NCBI RefSeq assembly: GCF_040581485.1
Contig: NC_090128.1
Location: 17,207,431-17,271,430 of the forward strand
Source: Linepithema humile
Lineage: Eukaryota > Arthropoda > Insecta > Hymenoptera > Formicidae
Length of the DNA: 64,000 bases
Direction of reading: 5' to 3'
Below, piece by piece: positions 52,782-63,434 of this stretch. The position numbers and the translations under genes were made by a program. The notes under the pieces were generated by a model. The model worked only from the letters and a program-made list of their open reading frames with translations. It was not told where the DNA came from and did no database searches. Position 1 is the stretch's first letter, and every line of letters begins with the position of its first letter.

Positions 52782-54466
52782 CACTCACCCGAAAAAAAAG
52801 CGGTACACTGAAAATGTGGGAAAAATTCATCAAATTTCAACTGACGATAACTTCGTAAATAATAAAGATAGAAAGTTCTATAAAATATGGAAATGAAGCT
52901 AAAAATCTCTACTTTAAGAATCAATTTATTTCAATGTTGCAAAATAAATTTATTGAAAATGGCGGATGACAAAGCGCGAGCATGCAAAATTGAAAAATAA
53001 TGGTTCGAGTTTGCGACGGTGCACGGTATAAACAAAAAATTGTAGCTTATTGGGATCAAAAGCGTACGAAAGTACAGAGTCTCCTCTTTAAAATGCTTTT
53101 TTATGCATCTCGATACGATGATTTTTCGCCGAGAGATTCGCATTTGAAGAAAAAGGCAGATTCTTACTTCAAATGCGAATCTCTCAGCGAAAAATCATCG
53201 TATCGAGATGCATAAAAAAGCATTTTAAGGGAGACTCTGTACTTTCGTACGCTTTTGATCCCAATAAGCTACAATTTTTTGTTTATACCGTGCACCGTCG
53301 CAAACTCGAACCATTATTTTTCAATCAATTGTTTTGCATCCGAAGGAGATGTCTGCAGATCTTTTGTGATTTCTTCGCCCTGACTTTTTGTTTATGCTCG
53401 ACCGCACATTGCGAGAAGAGTGCTTGATTTCTCTTGATCTTTTTCTTTCGAGACGCGTTACTTATTCGTACGACTTCGTCAAAGTAAACAATAATTAATC
53501 TTTTCGCATTGAAATTATTGGTCAATTATGGCGACGATAAGTCCTGAAAAAGCTGCTCAAGTTGTAGCGTTAATTGAAGATGGGAGAAGTCGAAGGTACG
53601 TTGCTGAGGCACTTGATTTATCAGTGTCAATCGTGCAACGTGCTTATGCTAGGTACTTGGAGACTAATTCTGTCCAAAGAAGACCTGGTTCGGGACGTCC
53701 TCGTTGTACGAATGAAAACGATGACCGATTTATTGTTTTAAATTCATTAAGAGACAGACATCGAACGGCTGTTCAAATTCGAAACAATTTAAGAGATGTC
53801 CGCGAATGTAATGTATCCGTTGACACTATTCGAAACAGATTAGCGGAACACGGTCTTTTTCCGCGCAGGCCAGCAAATGTACCTTCGCTTATGCGTCGCC
53901 ATCGCGTAACTCGACTCAATTTTGCTGTCGAGCATGCAGGCTGGACATATGCAGAATGGAGTACCGTTCTTTTTAGCGACGAATCTCGTTTTTGTCTGTA
54001 TTCTTCAGACGGACGAGAACGAGTATACCGTCGCGTTGGAGAACGATTTGCAGACTGTACTGTAAGTGAGAGGCCTAGAAGTAAGAATCTGCCTTTTTCT
54101 TCAAATGCGAATCTCTCGGCGAAAAATCATCGTATCGAGATGCATAAAAAAGCATTTTAAAGAGGAGACTCTGTACTTTCGTACGCTTTTGATCCCAATA
54201 AGCTACAATTTTTTGTTTATACCGTGCACCGTCGCAAACTCGAACCATTATTTTTCAATTTTGCATGCTCGCGCTTTGTCATCCGCCATTTTCAATAAAT
54301 TTATTTTGCAACATTGAAATAAATTGATTCTTAAAGTAGAGATTTTTAGCTTCATTTCCATATTTTATAGAACTTTCTATCTTTATTATTTACGAAGTTA
54401 TCGTCAGTTGAAATTTGATGAATTTTTCCCACATTTTCAGTGTACCGCTTTTTTTTCGGGTGAGTG
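52782..54466. mobile_element. Tc1-like transposon with 386-bp terminal repeats
   Basis: 1685 bp flanked by TA. Arms 52782-53167 and 54081-54466 are inverted copies beginning CACTCACCCGAAAAAAAAGC. A further partial inverted copy of the arm lies at 53163-53320, so the left arm folds on itself. Encodes a truncated transposase. Confidence 0.9.
53528..54160 (+). pseudogene. Tc1-like transposase, C-terminally truncated
   Basis: Starts MATISPEKAAQVVALIEDG. Two helix-turn-helix motifs (RYVAEALDLSVSIVQRAYAR; VSVDTIRNRLAEHGL) surround the GRPR-like GSGRPR linker. The catalytic domain starts with LFSDESRF (first D). From ~54080 the frame enters the terminal repeat, so the second D and the last E/D are missing. 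Only DNA binding could remain. Confidence 0.85.
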
Positions 54467-55437
54467 TATTTGCAAAATTCTTCTCGAATTTGCATTGCTC
54501 GACGAGAACTATTATTAGAACCGCACTGAGTTATATCTGCAAATGCACTATTATTTATACAACCTCTCCAAGAACCTGGAACAAAGCCGTCATCATCTTC
54601 CTGATCAATTAGTGTTGGAGTAACGTATTCATTTTCTCCAATATTCCTCCGACGAATCCAATTATGGAGGCATACGATGGCTTTAACAATTAAAATTGTT
54701 TTTTCTATACTACAATTGATCGGTCGCTTCAAAATTCTCCATTGGCTGACTAGAATACCAAACGTATTCTCAATTGTTCTTCTAGCACGACTCAATCGAT
54801 AATTATAAATATTTCGCTCATTATTTAAACCACCTTTTCCTGGATAAAGCCGGAGCAAATAATCTGTCAACTGAAAAGTTTCATCACCCACCAGAACATA
54901 TGGTAAAGGCGGTCCACCTGGGCTGAGAGGTTTTGGTGCAGGTACATTCATTTCCTTTGAATTGAATTTCAGACCCATTTTTGAATCTTTAAAAATACCA
55001 CCGTCACTGCGGCGACCATAGGCTCCTATATCGACGAACGTGAACATATATTGTGCATCACAGATTGCAAGGAGAACAATACTATGGCTATTCTTATAGT
55101 TATAATAAGATGATCCTGCGTTAGGTGGACACTAAAAAAGAAATAAAAAGAATATTTAAATAAAGAATAAATAAAGAATATTGTGGCATTAAACTTGTAA
55201 TTTCTTCAATGATAAATGTAGCATTGATCAGTGACATTGCCTCAATAATAACATGTTTGCCGTCAATTGCTCCTATGCAATGATTAAAATCCCATCTTTC
55301 TTCAAATTCTGTAGCAAGGTGTAGCCACTCCTCTGTAGTTTTTGATGGTGGAATTACTTCCCGACAAATAGAGTTCCATATAGCATTACATGTTTCACGT
55401 ATAACATTGCTTATTGTCGATACTCCAGCGAGATAAT

Positions 55438-55580
55438 GGGCTTGTTCGTTTTAGCTACACTGGGGCTGCTCTGGGTCTGCTCTACACAGGATAATACAGG
55501 ACAGATAAATAGTTTGTCCTGTATTATCTTGTTTAGAGCAGACCCAGAGCTGCCCCAGTGCAGCTAAAACGAACAAGCCC
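55438..55580. mobile_element. 143-bp MITE, family F, copy 1
   Basis: GGGCTTGTTCGTTTTAGCT and complement, flanked by AAT on both sides. Inserted in exon 2 of the Harbinger-1 transposase. Confidence 0.95.
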
Positions 55581-56235
55581 AATGATACGACATCGAATGC
55601 ATCGAATCGCCAGTTGCTAAATATCTAAATATAATTAGATCAAATATAATTTTTTTAATTAATGACGTAATGCAATTATAAATAAAGATAAGTAAATCTC
55701 AATGTTATAGATAATCGTTCTGCGGGAGGCAATGGTTCTCTAATCACGGTTTGTTTAGTGATTGCAGGTGCCACTAAGTGTAACAACTCCTCAAATTGCG
55801 TAGCTGTCATACGATAATAATTCCGGAACTTCTCTGGTGTTAATCTCGGCACAGATACATAATAAAATCCATGTTCACGTCGTCTTTCAAATAATGGATC
55901 AATCCAAAACCTCTTTTTTTTATTTTTTTTTTTCAAATTTGTACATTCATTAATGCATACAGCTACTATTAATTTATTTCTCCGTCGTTCCTCTTCATTT
56001 TTATTATACACAATCGCGGCAAGTTGACAGATCCACTTGTGATATCTTTCTTGATATGACATTTTAGAGAGTATTTATTTTACACAACACGCACAACACA
56101 ATCAATATAATTGTAAAAAATTTATCGCTTAGCCCATTTACACGAGCGATAGTCAAAGTTAGCGACATATGAAATCACGTGACTCATTTGTCGCTGAATA
56201 TGAGCGACGAGCGACACCATGAATACGAAGCTTAA

Positions 56236-56522
56236 GGGGCTGAGCACAATGAAAAGCACAGGCAATAGGAACAGGGAATAATATAGGAAAGAAAGAGAGA
56301 GAAATAGCTTTTTTCTCTTTCTCTTCTATGTTATTTCCTGTTCCTATTGCCTGTGCTTTTCATTAGGCTTGTTCGTTTTAGCTGCACTGGGGCAGCTTTG
56401 GGTCTGCTCTAAACAAGATAATACAGGACAAACTATTTATCTGTCCTGTATTATCCTGTGTAGAGCAGACCCAGAGCAGCCCCAGTGTAGCTAAAACGAA
56501 CAAACCCATTGTGCTCAGCCCC
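56236..56522. mobile_element. MITE H with nested family F copy 2
   Basis: GGGGCTGAGCACAATG ends, TAA on both sides. A family F MITE (56365-56507, again 143 bp, ATT duplicated) sits inside its right arm. Fills the gap between the two Harbinger elements. Confidence 0.95.
56365..56507. mobile_element. 143-bp MITE, family F, copy 2
   Basis: Same length and ends as the copy at 55438 (first base A instead of G). ATT flanks at 56362-56364 and 56508-56510. Confidence 0.95.
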
Positions 56523-56607
56523 TAAGAGTGCCGTCACATACAGCCCGTAATCCGTAATCCGCACCGGAAGTCCGCAAAAGTTACTAGGTATTTCGTCCGT
56601 AACGTTA

Positions 56608-57016
56608 CGTGTGTTTTTAGGTCTGTTCTTTATAGCTGAACTGGCTGTACTAGTTCAGAGTTTATCTTTTTCCCTCCACATTGGAAGGAGAAAGATAAAC
56701 TCTGAACTAGTGCAGCCAGTTCAGCTATAAAAAACAGACCTTTTATCTCCTTGTGTCCCATGAAGCCGTAATTCCATGAAATTTCCGTAAAAGTTACTAC
56801 AAGTTACTAGTTATTACTAGTAATGCTTTTTCTAATTTTATTTATTTAACTAAATTTGACGATTTAATTAAAACTTTTGTTAAAATCATAATATATTCTG
56901 TAGTTTTTTTATAAATAAAATACAAATAAACAATTGTAATCTGTTAAATAAAAAATAGTACTACCGTTACGTCTGTATTTACGGCTCCATGGGACACAAG
57001 GTGATAAAAACACACG
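56608..57016. mobile_element. MITE D, with nested 56620-56740
   Basis: CGTGTGTTTTTATC and complement; inner arms CTTGTGTCCCATGAAGCCG and its complement near 56980. Inserted in the left terminal repeat of Harbinger-2. Confidence 0.8.
56620..56740. mobile_element. 121-bp MITE E
   Basis: GGTCTGTTCTTTATAGCTGA and complement, flanked by TTTTA on both sides (duplication 3-5 bp). Related in sequence to family F ends. Confidence 0.9.
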
Positions 57017-57070
57017 TAAGGGCCTAAGCAGAATGGCTGTCTTATAATTTTAAGACAGCCTTAAGTCTTT

Positions 57071-57229
57071 GGGCGGTATTCATAGTCCGTTCTTATATTC
57101 AAAATCGTCTTAAGCACGGACTTATATTCGCTCTCTTCGTCACACATAGATTGTGTCTGACGAAGAGAGCGAATATAAGTTTGTATTTAAGACGATCTTG
57201 AATATAAGAACGGACTATGAATACCGGCC
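57071..57229. mobile_element. Harbinger-type MITE, family C, copy 2
   Basis: 159 bp, GGGCGGTATTCATAGTCC ends, TTT on both sides. Confidence 0.95.
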
Positions 57230-57770
57230 TTTGTCTCGAAGTGACGCACAATACTGTCTTGTGTCTCGAGTCTTAAACGTATATACACCGTGTCACGCTG
57301 CAAAAAGTACGTGTGATAAACGAATATATATAAAAAAGAACTATATATATACACAACTACTAATAAAAGGTAAATATTTCATAAACATTTATAATATAAT
57401 ATATTTAAATCTGTTAAATATGTAATAACAATTTTATGCATTTCAATGTATTTCAATAAATGAATAATAACCTAACCTAACTTCTTTATAAAAAGTATTT
57501 ATTAAAGGTTATACTTATTCATAAATCAAATTTTTGATCTAATATTATATGTCTAAATCTAATTATATGTATATATAATTATTTTATATGTAATCTAAAT
57601 TATTTTGTTATTAAAATTATATAACTATTTTTTTTCTAAAAGTTTAACAAGACATTTTATGCTTTAACTTAACAAATTAAAATTAGAACATACTGTTATA
57701 TTTTTTTTATTTGATATAAATTTTGATTAATATAATTATAGGAATAAATATGTGTACAGCACGCGCGCTT

Positions 57771-57795
57771 CCCTCCCCCCCCCCCACACACACAA
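57771..57795. repeat. Poly-C and CA run
   Basis: C-rich run followed by CACACACA. Confidence 0.7.
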
Positions 57796-57845
57796 TCATA
57801 ATGTTAAAATTAAATCTTTTACAGAAAAATTTCTAGTGCAAAATA

Positions 57846-59631
57846 ATGCAAAGAAAGAAACAATTTTTATTGATTGTTTTATTTTGGATGTTTATATACA
57901 AATTAAAACGCAAAAAAAGACATGTAAAATATGAAAGAAAATGGCATGTAAGACCTATAAATCAATTAAGGTACAAATACGGAGATTATGAAACACTTTT
58001 TCAAGATTTGAAAAAAGATGAAGATTTATTTTTTCGTTATACAAGAATGACTTTACCAATATTTAACAAACTACTTCAATTAACTGAACCTTATTTAACA
58101 AAAAACCACTATCGAGCACTTCCTGCAGAACAAAGACTATTAATAGTGTTAAGGTAGTTTAACAATTTTTGTACTTGAACTTTAATTTTTTATTTCAAAA
58201 CAATTAAATACAAATTTTATTAAGGTAACAAAAATAGGGTCTAAATAGGTATTAAAAAATTATCTTAGACTAGTTACGTATAAATTAAAATAGTATTTAT
58301 TACTTGTACATACTTCTTGTCAAATAGGAAAGATGTAGATTTTAAAACAGATAATTAACTATCTCACTCGAAACGTATCTTGATAGTATCTCATTATAAT
58401 CAATAATAGTAATAATAATGTGGATATTATAATAACAAATTTTTCTTAGATATCTTGCCACTGGAGATCTTCCCTTATCTATCGCTTTAGCATTTTGAGT
58501 TGGCGAGTCGACAGTGCGTATGCTAATTAAAGAAATATGCCAAGTTCTAATAAATGTATTAGAACCAATATATTTAACACAACCAAATGAAAAAGAATGG
58601 AAGTCTTATGCTGAAGGCTTTTGGAACAGATGGAATGTGCCAAATTGTGTGGGGGCAGTAGATGGGAAGCACATCACTTTGCAATGCCCTCGAAATTCAG
58701 GAAGTCTGTATTTTAATTACAAAAAATATTATAGTATTGTCTTGATGGCAGTAGCAAATGATGTATACAGATTTACACTGGTAGATGTTGGTGCTTATGG
58801 TGGAAACAGCGATGGTGGAATTTTTAGCGAGTCGTTAATTGGAGAAAATCTGAAAAACAAAACATTAAATTTACCTAAGAGGACTTTTAAATTACCTAAC
58901 AGTCAGGATTGTACACCAACTTTCTTATTAGCAGATGATGCTTTTTCACTAAGTACTACAATTATGAAGCCATATACAGGAAGAAATTTAGACGAAAAAC
59001 AAAAAATATGCAACTACAGGTTTTCGCGAGCTAGGCGAACAGTTGAAAGCGCCTTTGGGATATTTTCGAATAGATGGAGAATATTTCGAAATTCTATTTG
59101 CATGCTACCAGAAACAGCTGAAAAAATAACAACAGCATCACTTTGTCTACATAATTTTATAATGATTGAAGAAGAATGATGTAAACAAAAATTATATAGT
59201 ACAAATCAATCTCTCAAAAACAACGAAAATGAACAAGTAAGAAAGATATTTAAATTTCCAATTTACAAATAATAATATTTACTTACTTTAAATTTTGATA
59301 CATTTACAAATATTTAAAATGTAATATAACAATTAATATATGACGTAATAAGTAATATTTTTATTGTAATTCTAAATTTTTATAATTTTTACAAATGTTA
59401 ATTAAAATATTTGATATTATATATATTTTTAATCAGATTAATCATGTCATTTTTTTAAAGGAAATAAGGTGGATGTCTTTATCAGAAAATTTAGATTTTG
59501 ATGAAACTGTATCTTCTGCTTCGAAACAAAGAGATACGTTATGTAAGTATTTTATATCACCTGCAGGAGAAGTCCCCTGGCAATACGATTATGTGCAAAG
59601 AGGTATATATGGTGAAAAGGTTCAACACTAA
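57846..59631 (+). pseudogene. HARBI1-like transposase of Harbinger-2, two internal stops
   Basis: Exons 57846-58153, 58450-59236 and 59461-59631, all in phase. Motifs: GAVDGKHITLQCP (first D), VDVGAYGGNSDGG (second D), RRTVESAFGI (E), C-terminal SPAGEVPWQYDYV. In-frame TGA codons occur at 58496-58498 and 59177-59179; both could be C-to-T changes at CGA. The ATG at 57846 is the first that keeps the frame. Inactive as it stands. Confidence 0.85.
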
Positions 59632-60620
59632 AAATATGGTTTATGTACGTATGTAACTTTTAATTATTTATAAACCTTATTCTTTCTAACAAAACATAAT
59701 TATAAAAGAAGATATACAAGGCATTCAAAAATTACAGTACAATACTTTAATAATATATTTTAGAGAGATCTTAATTTAAATTGGAAAAATGTAATATAAA
59801 AAAGTCAAGATCTTATAATAGTTTTTGTATTGGAAGATCATGTACATTAACATTTGTAGAGTTTACCAATGATACCATATTGATTTTCACAATCCAACTA
59901 ATTTTAATCTTTTGCTTTTTTAGGAGGGGTACTGTGTACACTGTAACAATCTGCTGTAATTGATAAGCTTTACTTATATATATATAATTTATAAGAATAA
60001 GAAAATTTAATTATTAAGCAAAGTATCAATAAAAATTATTAAAATTATTACTTACTTTTTTAATGTATTGCTTATTATTTATTATTAACTTCATTAATGT
60101 TGAAATTTTCATTATTTATCCATGTTTAATCATATAGCATAATGTTTCAATCAGAAAATTACATTTGCAAGAGAGCCTTGATGTTGATCTGTGTGTAATA
60201 ATAAATCAATATTTACATAAATAAAAAATAATTACAAATAAAGTTTTTATTAATTATGCAATGAATAAAATATACATTAATGTAATGAACAAAAAATATA
60301 TGTTTAAGTATTGAAAATAAAAGTAAGGATATACACTTTAGAATTGCACATATTTTACATTTTACACATTTTAAAAATTGCACAATAAGTATTTCAAATA
60401 CAAAGCATTTTTTAAACATCTTGAATAATAAAATTATACGTTTTATTTAAAATATATATAATTGAACATTATATATATATATTTTTTAAACTCAAAATCT
60501 TTATAATATTTTTGATATTATTATTAATAATATAAAAAAATGAAAAACTTTTGTGTAAAATGAATGTTTCAATAATAAATATAAAAAGAAAAATCACGCG
60601 TTAAATATATAACAGACATA

Positions 60621-61632
60621 TTACGTTTTTTGTAATGAAGCAAATAAAGCATCTGTTATCATTTTCTTTCTGATATTTTTTTCAGTTTGTGGAAGATTTG
60701 ACAAGTGAGCAATAATAAACTGACTAAATGCTTCATCTTCATTTTCATATTTGTTATCCAAAACATTGACAAGTTTTTGTGTAACTGATGAAAACATTTT
60801 TTCAAATTCTTTCGTTTCATCTATTTTGCGTTTCTTGTATTTCACAGGTTTTGTATCTAATTTTTTAAGAATATTTTCTTTGTTTTTCTCCTCATTATTA
60901 GAATTATCTTCTTTTTCAGAATCGCTTGATATTTTATGAAATACTTCATTAGATTTTGGAATATTGACTGATAACTCCGAAGATGATGTAGAAGATGAAG
61001 TTTCAATCGCTTTTATATTACTATGCGTTCTGAAAATATAAAAATATATAAGTATATATTATACTATTAAAAGAAAATTTTTAAGCAATAATAACTACAA
61101 ACCTTCGCTGTCTGACATAATTGTCAAGAAATGACAATTGGGAAAAAAATACAAAAGGTTTGTGAGTTGAAGCAGCACTTCCACTTTTATATTGACCATT
61201 CAAGATTCGTTTCTCACGATTGTATTGATTTCTTAGAGATGTACATCTAGTTTGGCAGTATTTAGGTGTATAAAAATTACCTGAAAATTTTGAGATACTT
61301 AAATCCATTATTATATTTACTTATCCATCATACAAATTAGCAATAAAATGTGATAAAAAATATATTATTAAAAAAAAAAACATTTGTAACTTACCATAAT
61401 TTTTATTTAGCATAATTTTAGACATTTCATTCCAAGCGTTATCTTTAATTATTCTGTCTTTAAAATCATTATGTCTTTTATTGTATAAAAATGGGCGTTC
61501 TCTGTATAATTCAATGAGAAAAGCATCACCATTTTTTTCTTCTATAGCAATATTTTCTTGTTCATTTGATATCTCTTGACTGTATACATATGATTCACAT
61601 ATGTTAGATTCGCAATATTCATGATCTTCCAT
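60621..61632 (-). CDS. MADF-BESS DNA-binding protein of Harbinger-2, intact
   Basis: Exons 61632-61395, 61280-61103, 61029-60621 splice in phase to 275 codons including the stop. MADF domain across exons 1-2: FLIELYRERPFLYNKRHNDF, AWNEMSKIM, RCTSLRNQYNREKRI, FFSQLSFLDNYV. Exon 3 is acidic then lysine-rich (KYKKRKIDE, nuclear-localisation-like) and ends in a BESS-like segment, EAFSQFIIAHLSNLP. A TTTCAG just 5' of the ATG suggests a leader intron. Probably the DNA-binding or transport partner of the transposase, by analogy to Myb-like proteins of other Harbinger elements. It could still act on other copies. Confidence 0.85.
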
Positions 61633-62061
61633 TTTAATTGACTGAAACAATTAATAAAAAAGTATACTAATGTACTAGATACTATGGATATATAAATTTA
61701 ATTTGTCAATCCATGTAATACAATTTAAATAACAAGATAATTTTGATTAGATAATTATATAATAATTAGACATACAATTAAGTTTAAACATATAATATTG
61801 GATCAAAAATTTGATTTATAAATAAGTATAACCTTTAATAAATCCTTTTTATAAAAAAGTTAGGTTATATTTATTTATTGAAATACATTGCAATGCATAA
61901 AATTGTTATTAAATACTTAACAGATTTAAATATATTATATTATAAATGTTTATGAAATATTTACCTTTTATTAGTAGTTGTGTATATATATAGTTCTTTT
62001 TTATATATATTCGTTTATCACACGTACTTTTTGCAGCGTGACACGGTGTATATACGTTTAA

Positions 62062-62369
62062 TAGCGTTTTCGAATAAACGGGGTTTGAACGATCTAGGGT
62101 TGATCAATCAAGGCCGGAGCACAGACTTTTACATAAAGCATAACGCATAAGCATAAAGAAATTGATTGGTCTATATATAAGCATAAGCAAATGCATAAGG
62201 AAACGGACCAATCAATTTCCTTATGCTTATGCGTTATGCTTTATGCAAAAGTCTGTGCTCCCGCCTTCACTATTTTACTATAAATGCAAGTCTTTCATTG
62301 GTGGAGAGGTTGCAATGACGTCATTAACCAATCTTGGGTCGTTCAAACCCCGTTTACTCGAAAACGCTA
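62062..62369. mobile_element. MITE family A, copy 2, carrying MITE B
   Basis: TAGCGTTTTCGA ends with TAA flanks; 149 bp once the inner MITE (62111-62266) and its TCA duplication are removed. Inserted in the right terminal repeat of Harbinger-2. Confidence 0.95.
62111..62266. mobile_element. 156-bp MITE, family B, copy 1
   Basis: AGGCCGGAGCACAGAC ends, TCA flanks (62108-62110, 62267-62269). The uninterrupted site is visible at 2936-2947. Confidence 0.95.
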
Positions 62370-62421
62370 TAAGACTCGAGACACAAGACAGTATTGTGCG
62401 TCACTTCGAGACAAAGACTTA

Positions 62422-62577
62422 AGCCGAGAGCACAAGCTTTTACATAAAGCATAACGCATAAGCATAAGGAAATTGATTGGTCTATATATAAGCATAAGCA
62501 AATGCATAAGGAAATGGACCAATCAATTTCCTTATGCTTATGCGTTATGCTTTATGCAAAAGTCTGTGCTCCGGCCA
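62422..62577. mobile_element. 156-bp MITE, family B, copy 2
   Basis: Same length; TTA flanks (62419-62421, 62578-62580). Inserted in the right terminal repeat of Harbinger-2; the empty site is readable in the left repeat. Confidence 0.95.
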
Positions 62578-62707
62578 TTAAGGCTGTCTTAAAATTATAA
62601 GACAGCCATTCTGCTTAGGCCCTAACGTTACGGACAAAATACCTAGTAACTTTTGCGGACTTCTGGTGCAAATTACGGATTACGGACTGTATGTGACCAA
62701 GATCTAT

Positions 62708-63434
62708 AGAGCAGTGCTCGGAATCAGTTGAACATTTCAGCCGACTTCCGCGGTATACGCCTCTTTTCCTCTCCTTACCGCGCGCGCCGTAGCCGCTAGG
62801 GCTAGTGCCGCCGAGCGTTAGGAGCGACACTATCTGATTATGAGTGGGTTCTTTTCCCTATTTATTAAAATTTTAAAAAATGTATTAAAATTTATTAAAA
62901 ATAAATTTTTTATTTTTAAATTTATTAAGTGGAAATATTTCAATAGATTTCCACGTCACCCATGAGATACTAATGCTGACGCGTTTTTTTTTAAATGGTT
63001 TCCCCCGTAGACCTATTCCACTAAAGATAAAAATAAATTCTTAATTTAAAAAAAAATATATATGTAAAAGAGATTTTCTTAATTAGATTTTCTTAGCCTT
63101 TTATGAGAATGAACAATTGATGCAATAATGTAGATAAAAACCACTTTTTGAAAAACGTGTCAGTATTAGTACCTCATGGGTGACGTAGAAATCTATTGAA
63201 ATATTTCCACTTAATAAATTTAAAAAAAAATTTATTTTTAATAAATTTTAATAAATTTTTTTAAATTTTAATAAATAGGGAGAAGAACCTACTCATAGAA
63301 CCTAATCAGATAGTGCCGCTCCTAACGCTCGGCGGCGCTGGCCCTAGCGGCTGCGGCGCGCGCGGTAAGGAGAGGAAAGGAGGCGTATACCACGGAAATC
63401 GGCTGAAATGTTCAGACTAATTCCGAGCACTGCT
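62708..63434. repeat. 727-bp palindrome
   Basis: Arms AGCAGTGCTCGGAATCAG and complement, with GC-rich outer arms (CCGCGCGCGCC) and an AT-rich centre. Resembles family G in layout (GGAATTAG-type ends, CGGCTGAAATG) but differs in sequence. Confidence 0.85.

Larger units (their letters stand above)
52734..56062 (-). pseudogene. HARBI1-like transposase of Harbinger-1, disrupted by two insertions
   Basis: Exons 56062-55698, 55624-55244 and 55131-52734. Catalytic motifs: GAIDGKH (first D), VDIGAYGRRSDGG (second D), RRTIENTFGI (E). Exon 2 is split by a 143-bp MITE with AAT duplication. Exon 3 is split 14-15 codons before the stop by a Tc1 element with TA duplication; the stranded tail resembles AIPWQFHH. 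Discounting both insertions the frame is continuous at 436 codons. The exon 1 donor reads AT rather than GT, and the exon 2 donor is GC. Nuclease role is family knowledge. Confidence 0.85.
50523..56222. mobile_element. PIF/Harbinger transposon 1
   Basis: Terminal repeats TTCATGGTGTCGCTTGTCGC (left) and the complement of TTCATGGTGTCGCTCGTCGC (right). A MADF-BESS gene runs rightwards and a HARBI1-like transposase runs leftwards, converging in the middle. A Tc1 element (52782-54466) and a MITE (55438-55580) are inserted in the transposase. No 3-bp TSD was recognised. Confidence 0.85.
56533..62697. mobile_element. PIF/Harbinger transposon 2
   Basis: About 6.2 kb with terminal repeats starting GTCACATACAG and extending ~500 bp on each side once insertions are discounted (left to ~57625, right from ~61720). 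It holds a transposase gene rightwards and a MADF-BESS gene leftwards. Six MITE insertions lie in its terminal repeats. No TSD was recognised. Confidence 0.85.
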
